Origin: Hyphomicrobiales bacterium
GTDB lineage: Bacteria; Pseudomonadota; Alphaproteobacteria; Rhizobiales; Aestuariivirgaceae
Length of the DNA stretch: 6,677 nucleotides
Assembly: GCA_023266715.1 (NCBI GenBank)
Contig: JAHFPK010000159.1
Location: 1-6,677 of the forward strand
Reading direction: 5' to 3'
A program made the position numbers and the translations under genes. Of this stretch, positions 5,897 to 6,677 are shown piece by piece (the stretch's first letter is position 1; each line of letters starts with the position of its first letter). The notes beneath the pieces were generated by a model that worked only from the letters and a program-made list of their open reading frames with translations, was not told the origin of the DNA and did no database searches.

Positions 5897-5964
5897 TTGG
5901 ATTTTCAAGTAATTTGAGGCATTAAAAGCCCTGAGACTAATACCTCAAGGGAAGTGAGAAGCGC

Positions 5965-6677
5965 ATGACACAGGCTGTTCGTATTGAGAAGACCGGCGGG
6001 CCGGAAGTTATGCAACTGGTCGATGTGGACCTGCCCAAACCATCTGCCGGAGAGGTGCGCGTCAGGCACACGGCCATCGGGCTTAATTACTACGATACCT
6101 ATCTTCGCTCGGGACTCTATCCCGTGGCCCTCCCGAGCGGCCTTGGCGAAGAGGCAGCAGGTATTGTTGAAGAGTTGGGGCAGGGTGTAACAGGCCTGAA
6201 AGTTGGAGATCGGGTCGCTTATGGGAGCGGTGCACTCGGTGCCTACGCCGGGGCGCGAAATGTTCACGCCTCGCATTTGGTGAAGATTCCTGATTCCATA
6301 AGTGATACGACCGCCGCCGGCATGATGTTGAAAGGCATGACCGTGCGTTATCTCCTGCGCGCCACATATAAGGTAAAGCCTGGTGAAACCATTCTGCTCC
6401 ATGCCGCCGCCGGCGGTATTGGCCTGATAGCATCCCAGTGGGCCAGAGCCCTGGGAGCCACCGTCATTGGAACAGTGGGTTCTGAAGGCAAAATGGAAAT
6501 TGCCAAAGCCCACGGCTGCGCCCATGTCATCAATTCATCAACCGAAAATGTCGTTGCCCGCGTCAAGGAGATTACCGGAGGGAAGGGCGTCCCGGTTGTC
6601 TATGATGGTGTGGGGCAGGCAACTTTCTTGACATCTCTGGATTGCTTAAGCCCCCGCGGGCTGCTCGTCAGTTTTGG
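5965..6677 (+). CDS. qor: NADPH:quinone oxidoreductase, 3' end outside the window
   Basis: The first 237 residues of a protein that usually has about 325 are present; the frame is open to the window end. It closely follows E. coli Qor: GGPEVMQLVD (11-20), NYYDTYLRSGLYP (41-53), LPSGLGEEAAGIV (56-68), LKGMTVRYLLR (122-132), and the nucleotide-binding HAAAGGIGLIASQWA (146-160) with AAGGIG in place of GxGxxG. EITGGKGVPVVYDGVG (202-217) and SLDCLSPRGLLVSF (224-237) continue the match. It belongs to the zinc-free medium-chain dehydrogenases; the zinc-binding cysteines of alcohol dehydrogenases are absent. Qor reduces quinones with NADPH in the cytoplasm. The ATG at 5965 is supported by alignment to the family N-terminus; upstream AAGGGAAGTGAG is a diffuse ribosome site. 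It is transcribed divergently from the aminotransferase. Confidence 0.92.
   Translation, partial: MTQAVRIEKTGGPEVMQLVDVDLPKPSAGEVRVRHTAIGLNYYDTYLRSGLYPVALPSGLGEEAAGIVEELGQGVTGLKVGDRVAYGSGALGAYAGARNVHASHLVKIPDSISDTTAAGMMLKGMTVRYLLRATYKVKPGETILLHAAAGGIGLIASQWARALGATVIGTVGSEGKMEIAKAHGCAHVINSSTENVVARVKEITGGKGVPVVYDGVGQATFLTSLDCLSPRGLLVSF

Larger units (their letters stand above)
5847..5964. promoter_or_regulatory. Divergent promoter region between the aminotransferase and qor genes
   Basis: This 118-bp gap must hold the promoters for both directions. It contains the palindrome at 5885-5896, direct repeats TTCAAGT at 5874-5880 and 5904-5910, and the inverted pair TTGAGG (5914-5919) and CCTCAA (5943-5948). 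For qor, TTGAGG (-35-like) and TAATAC (5938-5943, -10-like) are 18 nt apart, which would give a short leader. No convincing -10 was found for the - strand. Regulation of both sides by one bound protein is plausible but inferred. Confidence 0.5.

Noticed and set aside
5905..6525. 206-codon open frame on the - strand opposite qor
   Set aside because: The + strand encodes an unmistakable quinone oxidoreductase across the same bases; the antisense product has no recognisable motif.

Overview
The window looks like a piece of an alphaproteobacterial chromosome. It is moderately GC-rich, its genes are tightly packed, one intergenic gap carries a palindromic extragenic element of a kind I associate with alphaproteobacterial genomes, and a FosX-type protein and an E. 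coli-like quinone oxidoreductase are present. No genus can be named from the sequence. No tRNA, rRNA, CRISPR array, insertion sequence or phage gene was seen.

Layout. (1) 1-632, + strand: the 3' end of a Sel1-repeat protein with four complete 36-residue repeats. (2) 633-823: a gap holding two inverted-repeat structures and then a plausible sigma70-type promoter. (3) 824-4221, + strand: a compact four-gene operon. It encodes a citryl-CoA-lyase/citrate-synthase-like protein, a PaaK-type AMP-forming acyl-CoA ligase (start overlapping the previous stop by 1 nt), a 193-residue VOC-fold metalloprotein and a glutathione S-transferase; the last two gaps are 19 and 20 nt. (4) 4232-4256: a hairpin between convergent genes, probably a shared terminator. 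(5) 4258-5846, - strand: a class I/II aminotransferase whose stop overlaps the start of a FosX-type VOC hydrolase by 4 nt (ATGA). (6) 5847-5964: a divergent promoter region with a perfect 12-bp palindrome flanked by two TTCAAGT repeats. (7) 5965 to the window end, + strand: a quinone oxidoreductase (qor) cut off by the window.

The most interesting part is the four-gene operon. An acyl-CoA ligase next to a citrate-synthase-fold lyase suggests a two-step route: activate a carboxylic acid to its CoA thioester, then cleave a carbon-carbon bond to release acetyl-CoA or a related acyl-CoA. The lyase lacks two of the three catalytic residues of citrate synthase, so its substrate and chemistry are open. 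The VOC and GST genes downstream recall ring-cleavage/glutathione pairs in aromatic catabolism, but no substrate can be assigned from sequence. The aminotransferase-FosX pair is a second uncommon coupling: a protein with the residue set of a fosfomycin hydrolase is translationally coupled to a metabolic aminotransferase.
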